Assembly (NCBI GenBank): GCA_963971575.1
Contig: OZ020622.1
Coordinates: forward strand, 30,596,301-30,660,300
Source of the DNA: Liopterus haemorrhoidalis
Taxonomy: Eukaryota; Arthropoda; Insecta; Coleoptera; Dytiscidae
Length of the DNA stretch: 64,000 nt
Direction of reading: 5' to 3'
The notes beneath the pieces were generated by a model that was not told where the DNA came from, did no database searches, and saw nothing but the letters and a program-made list of their open reading frames with translations. The stretch's first letter is position 1; the number at the start of each line of letters is the position of its first letter. A program made the position numbers and the translations under genes. This document shows, piece after piece, positions 21,729 through 34,163 of the stretch.

Positions 21729-22134
21729 CAGTCTGTTCCAAACGGTTAAGCGGAACTAAATGGGAATTTAGTTCTTTTATGTTGTCACGAGAAGGACCTT
21801 GCTTGGGTTATTTCATTTTTCATGTTGGGATGTCAAAATTTAAAATTTCAACAATGAAACCATGGAAACGAATGACATATGTCAAAATTAAATATTTTTT
21901 TTACGTATTTTAATGACAAAAAAATAAATAAATGGGAAATTTGTATTAAGAATGACACAAAAAATCAAAATATAAAGAAAATGACATTTTAAAATGATAT
22001 TAACCTTAACCAAAAATTGTTTATTGTAAGTATGATTTACAAAGCTTAAACAAAACGGCCGAAAGGCACGATTTAAACGATGAAAGTAACTAGATTGCAA
22101 AATCTAGTTCCGCTTAACCGTTTGGAACAGACTG
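21729..22134. mobile_element. 406-bp MITE with TA target duplication
   Basis: Inverted termini of about 30 bases begin CAGTCTGTTCCAAACGGTTA. TA flanks both sides (21727-21728, 22135-22136). The opposite arm of the foldback element lacks it at about 26333, giving an empty site. A second copy lies in the tandem duplicate at 24021-24426, and relatives are at 37480-37610 and 37737-37918. Confidence 0.88.
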
Positions 22135-22181
22135 TAGCTGGTGATTGAAATACTATATTTTTCTATAGATGGGGTATATTT

Positions 22182-22569
<388 letters not shown>

Positions 22570-24020
22570 TAAATCCCAAGATATTTGAGAATAACTTTTA
22601 CTACAATTTTACGCCTTCACACATACCATTGTATTTTCAACCCTGTCGAATTAATGTAGGGTGAACTTACAAATTAACTTAACGATGACACAATAAGCGC
22701 CCAGAATTATCTGATAAGTTTAAAAAGGTGTGAAAACAGCTAATTAATAATATCACAAGTAAAATTAGAAGAGTCAATACAATATGTAATCTGTGTAAAA
22801 AGGTCGTCTATATCGCAATAAGCAATTTTTAATAAGTGTTGGACTAAACATGAATGACGATTTGGGTATGAGAAATGATAAGCAGAAGATCTAGTGTAAT
22901 AAAACACAATATTGAAGGAAAGTTTCGATGTTAGTATTTAATATAATCAATATAATAATAGACAAATAACAAATCATCAAAACACAATTTAAAATTTACT
23001 TCAACTAAGCAGAACTTTTGAACCAGCAGTATTGTTAATCTGCCGGCACCCCGCTCTACCACCTAACGATCAAACTGACTCATTAGATTAATTAATTTAC
23101 TGTGATGTTCTTTCTATGATTACTTCTGACCTATAAACGATAGGTACATGGGTCAAAGGGCTTTTTATTCGTTAGTAAATACACTTGCCATTAAAGTAAT
23201 TTTTCTTTTTAATCTTTAAAGGTAACTTTTTGCACCATTAGTTCCGCAGGGTTCTAAAGAGTAACTGTGCAAAATTTGGTTAAAACTCTCTCGAAATTGA
23301 GCTTTCAAAAAAATAAGCGTGAAGTTAGCAGGTCATGAAAAGCACTAACGAAAATTCGTCGGCCATCCGTTAGAACCTCGTTAGTTCCTGTTAGTGCTTC
23401 ATTAAAACCGGAATCCACCATTCCGGTTTTTTAGAAATTGAGCTTTCAAAAAAATAAGCGGGAAGTTAGCAGGTCATGAAAAGCGCTAACGAAAATTTGT
23501 CGACCATCCGTTAGTGCCTCGTTAGTGCTTGTTAGTGCTTCATTAAAATTTGAATCCACCCTAACCGTTTTTGAGAAATTGAGCTTTCAAAAAATAAGCG
23601 TGAAGTTAGCAGGTCATGAAAAGCGCGAACGAAAATTCGTAGGCCATCAGTTAGTGCCTCGGTAGTGCCTGTTAGTTCTTCATTAAAATTTGAATCCACC
23701 CTAACCGTTTTTGAGAAATTGAGCTTTCAAAAAAATAAGCGTTAAGTTAGCAGGTCATGAAAAGCACTAACGAAAATCCATGGGCCATCCGTTAGTGCCT
23801 GTTAATTCTTCATTAAAATTTGAATCCACCCTAACCGTTTTTGAGAAATTGAGCTTTCAAAAAAATAAGCGTGTAGTTAGCAGGTCTAGAAAAGCCCTAA
23901 CGAAAATTCATCGGCCATCCGTTAGATCATCGTTAGTGCCTGTTAGTGCTTCACTAAAATCGGAATCCACCCTACCCGTTTTTTAGAAATTCAGCTTTCA
24001 AAAAAATAAACGTGAAGTTA

Positions 24021-24426
24021 CAGTCTGTTCCAAACGGTTAAGCGGAACTAAATGGGAATTTAGTTCTTTTATGTTGTCACGAGAAGGACCTTGCTTGGGT
24101 TATTTCATTTTTCATGTTGGGATGTCAAAATTTAAAATTTCAACAATGAAACCATGGAAACGAATGACATATGTCAAAATTAAATATTTTTTTTACGTAT
24201 TTTAATGACAAAAAAATAAATAAATGGGAAATTTGTATTAAGAATGACACAAAAAATCAAAATATAAAGAAAATGACATTTTAAAATGATATTAACCTTA
24301 ACCAAAAATTGTTTATTGTAAGTATGATTTACAAAGCTTAAACAAAACGGCCGAAAGGCACGATTTAAACGATGAAAGTAACTAGATTGCAAAATCTAGT
24401 TCCGCTTAACCGTTTGGAACAGACTG
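24021..24426. mobile_element. MITE, second copy by duplication
   Basis: The copy of 21729-22134 carried by the tandem duplication, with the same TA flanks. Not an independent insertion. Confidence 0.9.
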
Positions 24427-24473
24427 TAGCTGGTGATTGAAATACTATATTTTTCTATAGATGGGGTATATTT

Positions 24474-24889
<416 letters not shown>

Positions 24890-25600
24890 TAAATCCCAAG
24901 ATATTTGAGAATAACTTTTACTACAATTTTACGCCTTCACACATACCATTGTATTTTCAACCCTGTCGAATTAATGTAGGGTGAACTTACAAATTAACTT
25001 AACGATGACACAATAAGCGCCCAGAATTATCTGATAAGTTTAAAAAGGTGTGAAAACAGCTAATTAATAATATCACAAGTAAAATTAGAAGAGTCAATAC
25101 AATATGTAATCTGTGTAAAAAGGTCGTCTATATCGCAATAAGCAATTTTTAATAAGTGTTGGACTAAACATGAATGACGATTTGGGTATGAGAAATGATA
25201 AGCAGAAGATCTAGTGTAATAAAACACAATATTGAAGGAAAGTTTCGATGTTAGTATTTAATATAATCAATATAATAATAGACAAATAACAAATCATCAA
25301 AACACAATTTAAAATTTACTTCAACTAAGCAGAACTTTTGAACCAGCAGTATTGTTAATCTGCCGGCACCCCGCTCTACCACCTAACGATCAAACTGACT
25401 CATTAGATTAATTAATTTACTGTGATGTTCTTTCTATGATTACTTCTGACCTATAAACGATAGGTACATGGGTCAAAGGGCTTTTTATTCGTTAGTAAAT
25501 ACACTTGCCATTAAAGTAATTTTTCTTTTTAATCTTTAAAGGTAACTTTTTGCACCATTAGTTCCGCAGGGTTCTAAAGAGTAACTGTGCAAAATTTGGT

Positions 25601-25790
25601 TTAAATCGGTTAAACGGCCTAGGAATGTATGCGAACAAACAAACAAACAATTTTCCTCTTTTATATATATATAGAGAAGAAGAAGATGTCCAATAATTTT
25701 TACTATGTATTTTCTCTCTCGCGTTCAAGACGCGGCACACAAACTTAACGGTCGAATACTCATTAAAAATTGCTTATTTACATTAGACGA
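25601..25790. other. Centre of the foldback element
   Basis: Unique spacer containing AAATCGGTTAAACGGCC and a TTCCTCTTTTATATATATAT end. This is the same kind of tail as in the 2261-4630 element, so the centre probably received a related insertion. No ORF of note. Confidence 0.45.
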
Positions 25791-26036
25791 TTAGACGATT
25801 TTTTTTACACAGATTACATATTGTATTGACTTCTTCTAATTTTACTTGTGATATTATTAATTAGTTGTTTTCATACCTTTTTCAACTTATCAGATAATTC
25901 TGGGCGCTTATTTTGTAATCGAAGTGAATTTGTAAGTTCGCCCTACATTAATTCGACAGGGTTGAAAATGCAATGGTATGTGTGAAGGCGTAAAATTGTA
26001 GTAAAAGTTATTCTCAAATATCTTGGGATTTAACGT

Positions 26037-26285
26037 ACCTTAGATGTCAATGGAGTGGCTGAGCGCATTAAGTCGTGCAGTTTGGACTGGTGAAAACAGT
26101 CAGCATTGTGCGGTCGGTAGTTCGATTCTCCGTTGGTGATATTTTTCGAGCGAGAACAATATGTTTACATTACTCTCATTTCACAATCAATCACCCCTCA
26201 CCCAAGTGTAGGAGCTCGTCCCCCCTAGCTTCGTTGCAGAAATAGGCCGATGTAAAATAAATAACTAAATAAACATACCTTAGGT
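26037..26285 (+). mobile_element. tRNA-derived SINE, right-arm copy
   Basis: Plus-strand partner of the SINEs at 22182 and 24474. Head near 26047-26140 with GAGTGGCTGAGCGC and GGTAGTTCGATTCTCC, body ending GCAGAAATAGGCCGATG, and a short AAATAAATAACTAAATAAA tail. Flanked by GTACCTTAGA and ATACCTTAGG. Confidence 0.8.
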
Positions 26286-27667
26286 AAATATACCCACATC
26301 TATAGAAAAATATAGTATGTCAATCACCAGCTATATAACTTCACGCTTATTTTTTTGAAAGCTCAATTTCTAAAAAACGGGTAGGGTGGATTCCAATTTT
26401 AATGAAGCACTAACAGGCACTAACGAGGCTCTAACGGATGGCCGATGAATTTTCGTTAGTGCTTTTCATGACCTGCTAACTTCACGCTTATTTTTTTGAA
26501 AGCTCAGTTTCTCAAAAACGGTTAGGGTGGATTCCGATTTTAATGAGGCACTAACGGGGCACTAACGGATGGCTGACGAATTTTCGTTAGTGCTTTTCAT
26601 GACCTGCTAACTTCACGCTTATTTTTTTGAAAGCTCAATTTCTCAAAAACGGTTAGGGTGGATTCAAATTTTAATGAAGAACTAACAGGCACTACCGAGG
26701 CACTAACTGATGGCCTACGAATTTTCGTTAGCGCTTTTCATGACCTGCTAACTTCACGCTTATTTTTTGAAAGCTCAATTTCTCAAAAACGGTTAGGGTG
26801 GATTCAAATTTTAATGAAGCACTAACAAGCACTAACGAGGCACTAACGGATGGTCGACAAATTTTCGTTAGCGCTTTTCATGACCTGCTAACTTCCCGCT
26901 TATTTTTTTGAAAGCTCAATTTCTAAAAAACCGGAATGGTGGATTCCGGTTTTAATGAAGCACTAACAGGAACTAACGAGGTTCTAACGGATGGCCGACG
27001 AATTTTCGTTAGTGCTTTTCATGACCTGCTAACTTCACGCTTATTTTTTTGAATGCTCAATTGCTCAAAAACGGTTAGGGTGGATCCCGATTTTAATGAA
27101 GCACTAACAGGCACTAACGGATGGCCGACGAATTTTCGTTAGTGCTTTCCATGTCCTGCTAACTTCACGGTCGATTTTTTTAAAGCTAAATTTCTCAAAA
27201 ACGCGTTGGGTGGATTCCGATTTTAGTGAAGCACTAACAGGCACTAACGAGGCACTAACGGATAACCGACGAATTTTCGTTAGTGCTTTTCATGACCTGC
27301 TAACTTCACGCTTATTTTTTTGAATGCTCAATTGCTCAAAAACGGTTAGGGTGGATTCCGATTTTAATGAAGCACTAACAGGCACTAACGAGGCACTAAC
27401 TGATGGCCTACGAATTTTCGTTAGCGCTTTTCATGACCTGCTAACTTCACGCTTATTTTTTTGAAAGCTCAATTTCTCTAAAACGGTTATGGTGGATTCA
27501 AATTTTAATGAAGCACTAACAGGCACTAACAAGGCACTAATGGATGGTCGACGAATTTTCGTTAGTGCTTTCCATGTCCTGATAACTTCACGCTTATTTT
27601 TTGAATGCTCAATTTCTCAAAAACGGTTAGGGTGGATTCCAATTTTAATGAAGCACTAACGAGGCGC

Positions 27668-28305
27668 TAATTTAATTTAATTTAATTAATTACAGGGGCA
27701 GAACAGACGGTAAAACGTCCTTTATATGCCCGTATATAATCGAGAGTAATACAATACAATACAATATAATGTAATATAATACAATGCAATAAAATAAAAC
27801 AAAATTTACAATATTTTTATAAAAATATGTGAACATTTAACATAAGACAACAACCATATATATTTAATTAGAGCCATAATAAAAAAAAACATAATATTTA
27901 TACATATACATATACATTTATACATACATATTTATACATATACATATCTTTAATTAATTAAAGGATTCTATGATCTATAATAATCTGGTAATCATCGCCC
28001 TAAATGCTGGCAAACTTATATTGAATAAATCAATGTCAGAGTTTTCTCTAAGAATATTATTATATGAGACCACCATCCTCGGTAAAGGACTCATTTTACC
28101 GTGGACAGTGTTTACCTTTTTTTCTGCAAATAAAACATATCTTTTTCTCATACCAGGTACTGGAACTTTGATGCCAATTTCTCCCAAGATATCTACACAG
28201 TCTACACCTCCATGCCATATCTTAAATAACATAACAAGACTGCTAATAACTCGACGTTTTTCGAGTGACAGTACTTCATACTTATCTAATAATATGCTAG
28301 ATGGC
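27668..28305 (-). pseudogene. 5'-truncated Jockey/CR1-like LINE tail
   Basis: Minus-strand ORF 27975-28232 encodes about 85 residues: LFKIWHGGVDCVDILGEIGI, VPVPGMRKRYVLF and SPLPRMVVSYNNI. This is the C-terminal region after the reverse transcriptase of Jockey/CR1-type LINEs (VP..R..F...S.L.RM..YN). The 3' end lies at the left with (AATTT)n-like sequence at 27668-27690. The catalytic domain is absent owing to 5' truncation, the normal outcome of target-primed reverse transcription. It sits inside a satellite monomer. Confidence 0.65.
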
Positions 28306-29497
28306 CGACAAACTTTCGTTAGTGCTTTCCATGTCCTGCTAACTTCACAGTCGATTTTTTGAAAGCTAAATTTCTCAAAAAGCCTTTAAGTGGATTCCGA
28401 TTTTAATGCAGCACTAACAGGCACTAACGAGGCACTAACGGATGGCCGACGAATTTTCGTTAGTGCATTTCATGACCTGCTAACTTCACGCTTATTTTTT
28501 TAAATGCTCAATTGCTCAAAAACGGTTAGGGTGGATTCCGATTTTAATGAAGCACTAACGGGCACTAACGAGGCAGCAACGGATGGCCGACGAATTTTCG
28601 TTAGTGCTTTCCATGTCCTGCTTAACTTCACGCTTATTTTTTTGAATGCTGAATTGCTCAAAAACGGTTAGGGCGGATTCCGATTTTAATGAAGCACTAA
28701 CAGGCACGAACGAGGCACTAATGGATGGCCGACGAATTTTCGTTAGTGCTTTCCATGTCCTGCTAACTTCACGGTCGATTTTTTTAAAGCTAAATTTCTC
28801 AAAAACGGGTAGTGTGGATTCCGATTTTAGTGAAGCACTTACAGGCACTAACGAGGCACTAACGGATAGCCTACGAATTTTCGTTAGCGCTTTTCATGAC
28901 CTGCTAACTTCACGCTTATTTTTTTGAAAGCTAAATTTCTCAAAAACGGGTAGTGTGGATTCCGATTTTAGTGAAGCACTTACAGGCACTAACGAGGCAC
29001 TAACGGATAGCCTACGAATTTTCGTTAGCGCTTTTCATGACCTGCTAACTTCACGCTTATTTTTTTGAAAGCTCAATTTCTCAAAAACGGTTATGGTGGA
29101 TTCAAATTTTAATGAAGCACTAACAGGCACTAACGAGGCACTAACGGATGGTCGACGAATTTTCGTTAGTGCTTTTCATGTCCTGATAACTTCACGCTTA
29201 TTTTTTTGAATGCTCAATTGCTCAAAAACGGTTAGGGTGGATCCCGATTTTAATGAAGCACTAACAGGCACTAACGAGGCACTAACGGATGGCCGACGAA
29301 TTTTCGTTAGTGCTTTCCATGTCCTGCTAACTTCACGGTCGATTTTTTGAAAGCTAAATTTCTCAAAAACGGGTAGGGTGGATTCCGATTTTAGTGAAGC
29401 ACTAACAGGCAGTAACGAGGCACTAACGGATAGCCGACGAATTTTCGTTAGTGCTTTTCATGACCTGCTAACTTCACGCTTATTTTTTTGAATGCTC

Positions 29498-29848
29498 TGT
29501 TAGGATTTGCATTCGCCAAGTGTCATAGTTTTCTTTGTTCAGCGCTTCAATACGCGTAAAGTTTTGTGCACTCATGTTTATTTCACTTTGTCACTTAACT
29601 GGACACTAAAACACTGCACATAAACCGATTCCACGTACTTACCGAACTTCCTTGATTATATGCGACGCACCTGGGCCCATAACCTGTTAGGATTTGCATT
29701 CGCCAAGTATGTCAAGTTTAACCGTTGTGTGTGGTCCAACGTGAATGTGTCATATGTAGTTATTCGTAATATTAGTTTTCACAATAAATAAGTTACTCAA
29801 CTTGTGTTATATGTGCTTACGCGAAACCACCCTGTGCAAATCCTAACA
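29498..29848 (-). mobile_element. Copia-type LTR retrotransposon, internally deleted
   Basis: On the minus strand: a 164-bp 5' LTR (29685-29848, TGTTAGGATTTGC to CAAATCCTAACA), a primer-binding site GGTTATGGGCCCAG (29671-29684) as used by insect copia elements, a short leader, and a gag start at 29575 whose reading includes ENYDTW, typical of copia gag. It then jumps straight to the last bases of the 3' LTR. A 5-bp duplication TGCTC flanks the whole (29493-29497, 29849-29853). Protease, integrase and RT are deleted. Confidence 0.82.
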
Positions 29849-30130
29849 TGCTCAATTGCTCAAAAACGGTTAGGGTGGATTCCGATTTTAATGAAGCACT
29901 AACAGGCACTAACGAGGCACTAACGGATGGCCGACGAATTTTCGTTAGTGCTTTTCATGACCTGTTAACTTCAAGCTTATTTTTTTGAATGTTCATTTTA
30001 TCAAAAACGGTAAGGGTGAATACCGATTTTAATGAAACACTAACAGGCACTAACGAGGCACTAACGGATGGCCGACGAATTTTTGTTTGTGCTTTCAGTA
30101 ACCTGCTAACTTCACGGAGTTCATTTCCCA

Positions 30131-30920
30131 CCGTATTTCTGTTCAACACGTAGACGAGTGAGGTGAAGCTTACGTTTTGTTTGGAGTTGTATCAAAATAT
30201 TATAATAAAAATGCCGCAAAACTCTTAGCAGCTGCGCCCAAAGAATCGTTTTGTTAATTATTTTTTAATATTTTTAATGATTCTTTTACATTGAATTTTT
30301 TTTATTTTTATTTACATTTGTAAGATATTATAATACAACTTTATATTATATCAAATAGTATAATTTAGACCATACATTTCGCGACATCTTTACTACTGAT
30401 TCGCGACACACCGGTTGGAAAGCATTGTTCTATATCATAATTCACATTAGCCCCTTTACTCCCTAGGAAATGTAGATGTTCAATCTCTTTTTAGAAGTTG
30501 TTGAATAACTTGTTTCTAAGTTAACTGGCAGCAGAGCACATTTCCAAACTTTGACGTCATGTCATATTTATCTTGACAGTATCTTAACATAGTTATCCTA
30601 TATTGATACATAATATTGATAAACGAAATCAAAAGAAATTATTACAGTGAACTTATTATACTGACGTTTGACAATAAATCGAGAACATCTTGGGAAATTA
30701 TTTGGACTGAAAAAAAAAATTGTAAAAATAATAAACTGAAACGCCCATTATAATCTAAGAATTTTATTAATATTATTATTTTATTATTTTTTTTTTTTTC
30801 AACTGTTGCTACGAAAATTATCAGGGATCTGCCTGATAATTCGGGAAATAATTCGAACAACAATTGTAAGATTAATTCTAATAATTCTGTTTTTGTTGCC
30901 AGTCGACGAAAATGAAATTA
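30131..30920. other. Unassigned AT-rich DNA
   Basis: No gene recognised. GCGACACACCGGTTGGAAAGCATTG at 30404-30428 resembles a degraded hAT-type terminus; no partner was found. Poly-T at 30786-30800. Confidence 0.35.
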
Positions 30921-31199
30921 CAGGTAGTGAAACTCGATATACGGCGGTTCGATATACGCCGATTCAATTTTACGGCTGCGCTGAATTAACTATTGTACGC
31001 CTGCAATTCCCCAATCTGATCGGGGAATTACGAATTACGGGGAATCTGACGTACTGAGACAACTGGACTGGACGGCGCTCCAGTATCGTCGCATATAAGT
31101 ATCCTTCTACACACGTCTGGCTAATATATAGTTTAGTTATTCGTAATTAAATTAGTTTATTTGTTTCTATAAAATAGTTATTAGGCGAATGGAAAGTGG

Positions 31200-31232
31200 A
31201 GGACAACGTACCGACGTTGTCCTCCACAAACT
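31200..31232. repeat. Perfect hairpin
   Basis: GTGGAGGACAACGT pairs with ACGTTGTCCTCCAC over a 4-base loop. Function unknown; it may be part of the pogo-like element's interior. Confidence 0.7.
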
Positions 31233-31270
31233 TCAGAAGTAAACGCTAAGTACGAGTCAACGAGTACTAA

Positions 31271-31759
31271 TGCGGACACCGTTATTTTGGACGTTTGCCA
31301 TTGCTGTTAGTACTAGGCTAGAATAGTACAATATAATGAGTATTAGTATCAAACAGATATAATACTTCATGAGTATATAAAATATATATTCGGACGTTTC
31401 GGAAAATGCTTAACAATCTGTTTCCGTCTTCAGCGATCACGAGAAGTGGTAAACATTTGCATGTGAGGGTCAACGATCATAAGAAAAAATTTCAGCTCAA
31501 AGGAATTGTAAATCTCGCCCTGCTGAACTTTTTTCTTATGCTCGTTGACCCTCACTTGCAAATGTTTATCTCCTCCTGATCTCTGAAGACGGAAAGAGAT
31601 TGTTGAGCAGTTTCCGAAAGGTCTGAATATATTTTTATATACTCATGAAGTATTATATCTTTTTGATACTAATGCCTAGTACTATCAGCAATGGCAAACG
31701 TCCAAAATAACGGTGTCCGTATTAATATTGGACCATCGCAAAATAATTTCAAAGATATT
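31271..31759. mobile_element. 489-bp foldback insertion with 12-bp flanking repeat
   Basis: Long inverted arms (GCGGACACCGTTATTTTGGA at the left, its inverse near 31700-31730), with inner arms covering AAACATTTGCA..GAGGGTCAACGA. The 12-bp direct repeat AACGAGTACTAA flanks the block (31259-31270, 31760-31771), which I read as the target duplication. Superfamily unknown. Confidence 0.6.
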
Positions 31760-32135
31760 AACGAGTACTAAGTCCAATAAAATAGCGTTATAAAAACGGT
31801 TTATGTCTTTTGTTTATTTACTTAGAACAAGGGCGTAGCCAGAGGGGGGCTAGGGGGCTGCAGTCCCCTCCGTCCTTCAAGGCGAAGCCTCACGTGAGCT
31901 GGTGATAGTGCAAATTTGCGTTGGATTATACAACAACGAAAATAGCAGCATCTTAATTATATTTCATGTCCAAATTGAAATATTCGGTTTTTAGCAAAAA
32001 AAATGTTTTGCTGAAACTATAGTTTCATTATTTGAAATTCAAATAAACAGTAACTGTCCATAATCCCGCCTTAGAATAGTCGCCCAGTTAATTTGATGCT
32101 TTGACGTCGCTTTAAAAGGTTGAATATTGTATTGG

Positions 32136-33239
32136 TAGAGCCCTGCAAATCCGCGGGTATCCGCGGATTATCCGCGGATATCCGCAACTTTTCTGCGGAT
32201 GCGGATAAATTATCATTTAAACCATGCGGATGCGGATTAAATGTCATATCCGCTTATCCGCAATATGCGCGTGAACATTAAATCTTCGGTTACTTTCGGA
32301 GAAACAAGCAATTGTGTTCTGACTAGGCAGTCCTCGGTTATTTTCGGTTGTCTGTATATACATGATATTTTGTAGCATTCAATCTCACTTTATGTTATTT
32401 TTATTAAGACAATTGTCCATGATCAAGACTGAGTTGAGATAATCAACTTAACTTTCTTTTTATTATTGAATATACTATAGAAAATAATATTTTGGACAAA
32501 AGTTTCCTGGTACACTTTCGACGTAATTCTTCCTACCACTGCTCTAATTCTGGCTTTTAAATCTGATAAAGGTTTTTTTTTTACATAAAACTGATTAGTA
32601 AGTTTTATTTAAATACCAAAATTTACCTACATAATTTTTTCTCGAAAATTTTATTATGTAACCTGCCAATTTTTTTATACTACCCGAAGTAAAAAGTCTA
32701 GCAGATCCCAAAAATTTGAAAAATGACACATGTTGCTATTTGAAAATTTGCAACGCCTAACTCATGCGCGAAATGGCGTAAGAGAATTACTTGATCCTAA
32801 AAATATGAAGCACCTTCTATCAAGTAACTTTTCTGATTTTTTTTTAAATTCAATATTAAAAAAAGCAGCACGCCACTTACTCCTTACGAAAAAGAACGCT
32901 TAGGCCCCCCAAAATTGTTATCTCTCTCTAGATTTAAATAAGTTATTAGCGCATCTAGGCCTTAAAACTTTTGGGGTCCCTTAGGTTAGGTTAGTAATAA
33001 ATAAGCTGGTAAATCCAAAAATTTTCAGTAGCGTTTTAGAGCAGAGATTACCTAAACAGGCGAAATATGTTAGTTCTTTCCAAACTGACAGCAAAACCTG
33101 TAGTGCGGATAGTGCGGATATTTTTGCGGATGCGGATCGGATGCGGATTTGTTATTTACAAAAGCTGCGGATGCGGATCATGGATGTGCGGATGTGGATC
33201 GGATGCGGATACAGAAAAGCTTATCCGCGCAGGGCTCTA
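32136..33239. mobile_element. Non-autonomous hAT element, 1.1 kb
   Basis: Ends TAGAGCCCTGCAAATCCGCG and the inverse of TAGAGCCCTGCGCGGATAAG, flanked by TGTATTGG (32128-32135, 33240-33247). Both subterminal regions are packed with TCCGCGGAT/GCGGATGCGGAT repeats, likely transposase-binding sites. The interior is non-coding. Confidence 0.9.
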
Positions 33240-33366
33240 TGTATTGGGCTAGGCTAGGCCGGCTAGCATTGAACGTTTACGTACGAAACATCACAACCGT
33301 CCAGTCAAACCACACCGTTTATATACAAGTGGCTGCTGTGAAATGCAAATTGTATATTTTTTTTTT

Positions 33367-33413
33367 TGCACGAATCAAATAAATTATGTCACATATAATT
33401 TATTTGATTCGTG
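33367..33413. repeat. Hairpin in the hAT element
   Basis: GCACGAATCAAATAAATTAT pairs with ATAATTTATTTGATTCGTGC (one bulged base at the loop). Non-coding. Confidence 0.75.
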
Positions 33414-33481
33414 CTTACATGTTACATCTAGAGATCTATAGTAGATGAGTGTATTTAACTGAGGTAAGTTTGTTTATTTAA

Positions 33482-34163
33482 CCTTCGTGTCACCATGCTA
33501 TTTCGTCCGCGCGATCCCATGGGCGGATTTTTTCTTCCCAAAATTTCGAACAAATAACTATTCCACGAGTAATCTCTAATCAAATATATCGAAACAACAC
33601 TACTTCGAGTTCACCTGAAGCATATTACAGGACAACTATTTTTATTCCCTTTATTGACCATATAAGCTCCCAGTTAAATGCTAGGTTTTTGAAACATAAA
33701 GAAATATTAGAATCATTCCAGTGTTTAATACCCACAGGAAATTTTCCGACAACAGAAGATAAGAACCATCTAAGACGTTTAGCTAACTTTTATGAGGATA
33801 ATTTAAATTATACCGATGAAGAGGTTCTAATGAATAAATATATTATGTGGTTTGGAAAATATATTAAATCGTCACAAAAACCTACTAATGCTATAAAATC
33901 AATTATTGAGTGTGATAAAATATTATATCTCAATATTTATGCATTATTGAAAATTCTGGTGACATTTCCGGTGACAACAGTGACGTCAGAAAGATCTTTT
34001 TCAACTTTAAAGTGGCTCAAAACGTATTTAAGAAATACAATGTCGGAGGAGCAACTCAATGGCTTGGCGTCTCTTAATGTTCATTGGGAGATAGAAGTGA
34101 AAGAAGAAGATGTAATTGATGAATTGAAAAAAACGCCTCGCCGATTTGTGTTACCGCGCGATT
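33482..34163 (+). pseudogene. hAT transposase, C-terminal part
   Basis: Open from 33482. Recognisable family text begins near 33620 (SSPEAYYRTTIFIPFIDHI, then QLNARFLKHKEILESFQ) and includes the hAT dimerisation domain: LLKILVTFPVTTVTSERSFS and NTMSEEQLNGLASLNV, as in zinc-finger MYM-type-1-like hAT transposases. The RNase H-like catalytic part and the BED finger are missing upstream, where a second hAT element sits. A solo LTR at 34149-35272 cuts the last codons; skipping it and one TTTG duplicate gives three further codons and a TAA at 35282-35284. Reading past 34148 within the LTR is artefactual. Defective. Confidence 0.85.

Larger units (their letters stand above)
26336..30121 (-). repeat. 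Right arm: inverted 130-141-bp tandem array
   Basis: More than twenty monomers in inverted orientation, much longer than the left arm. Interrupted by a LINE tail (27668-28305) and a copia remnant (29498-29848). Several neighbouring monomers are near-identical blocks, for example 28795-28925 and 28925-29055, showing recent unequal exchange. Confidence 0.9.

Noticed and set aside
29498..29848. Simple solo LTR
   Set aside because: A primer-binding site and gag start are present, and the left 24 bases repeat the LTR end, so it is an internally deleted copia element.
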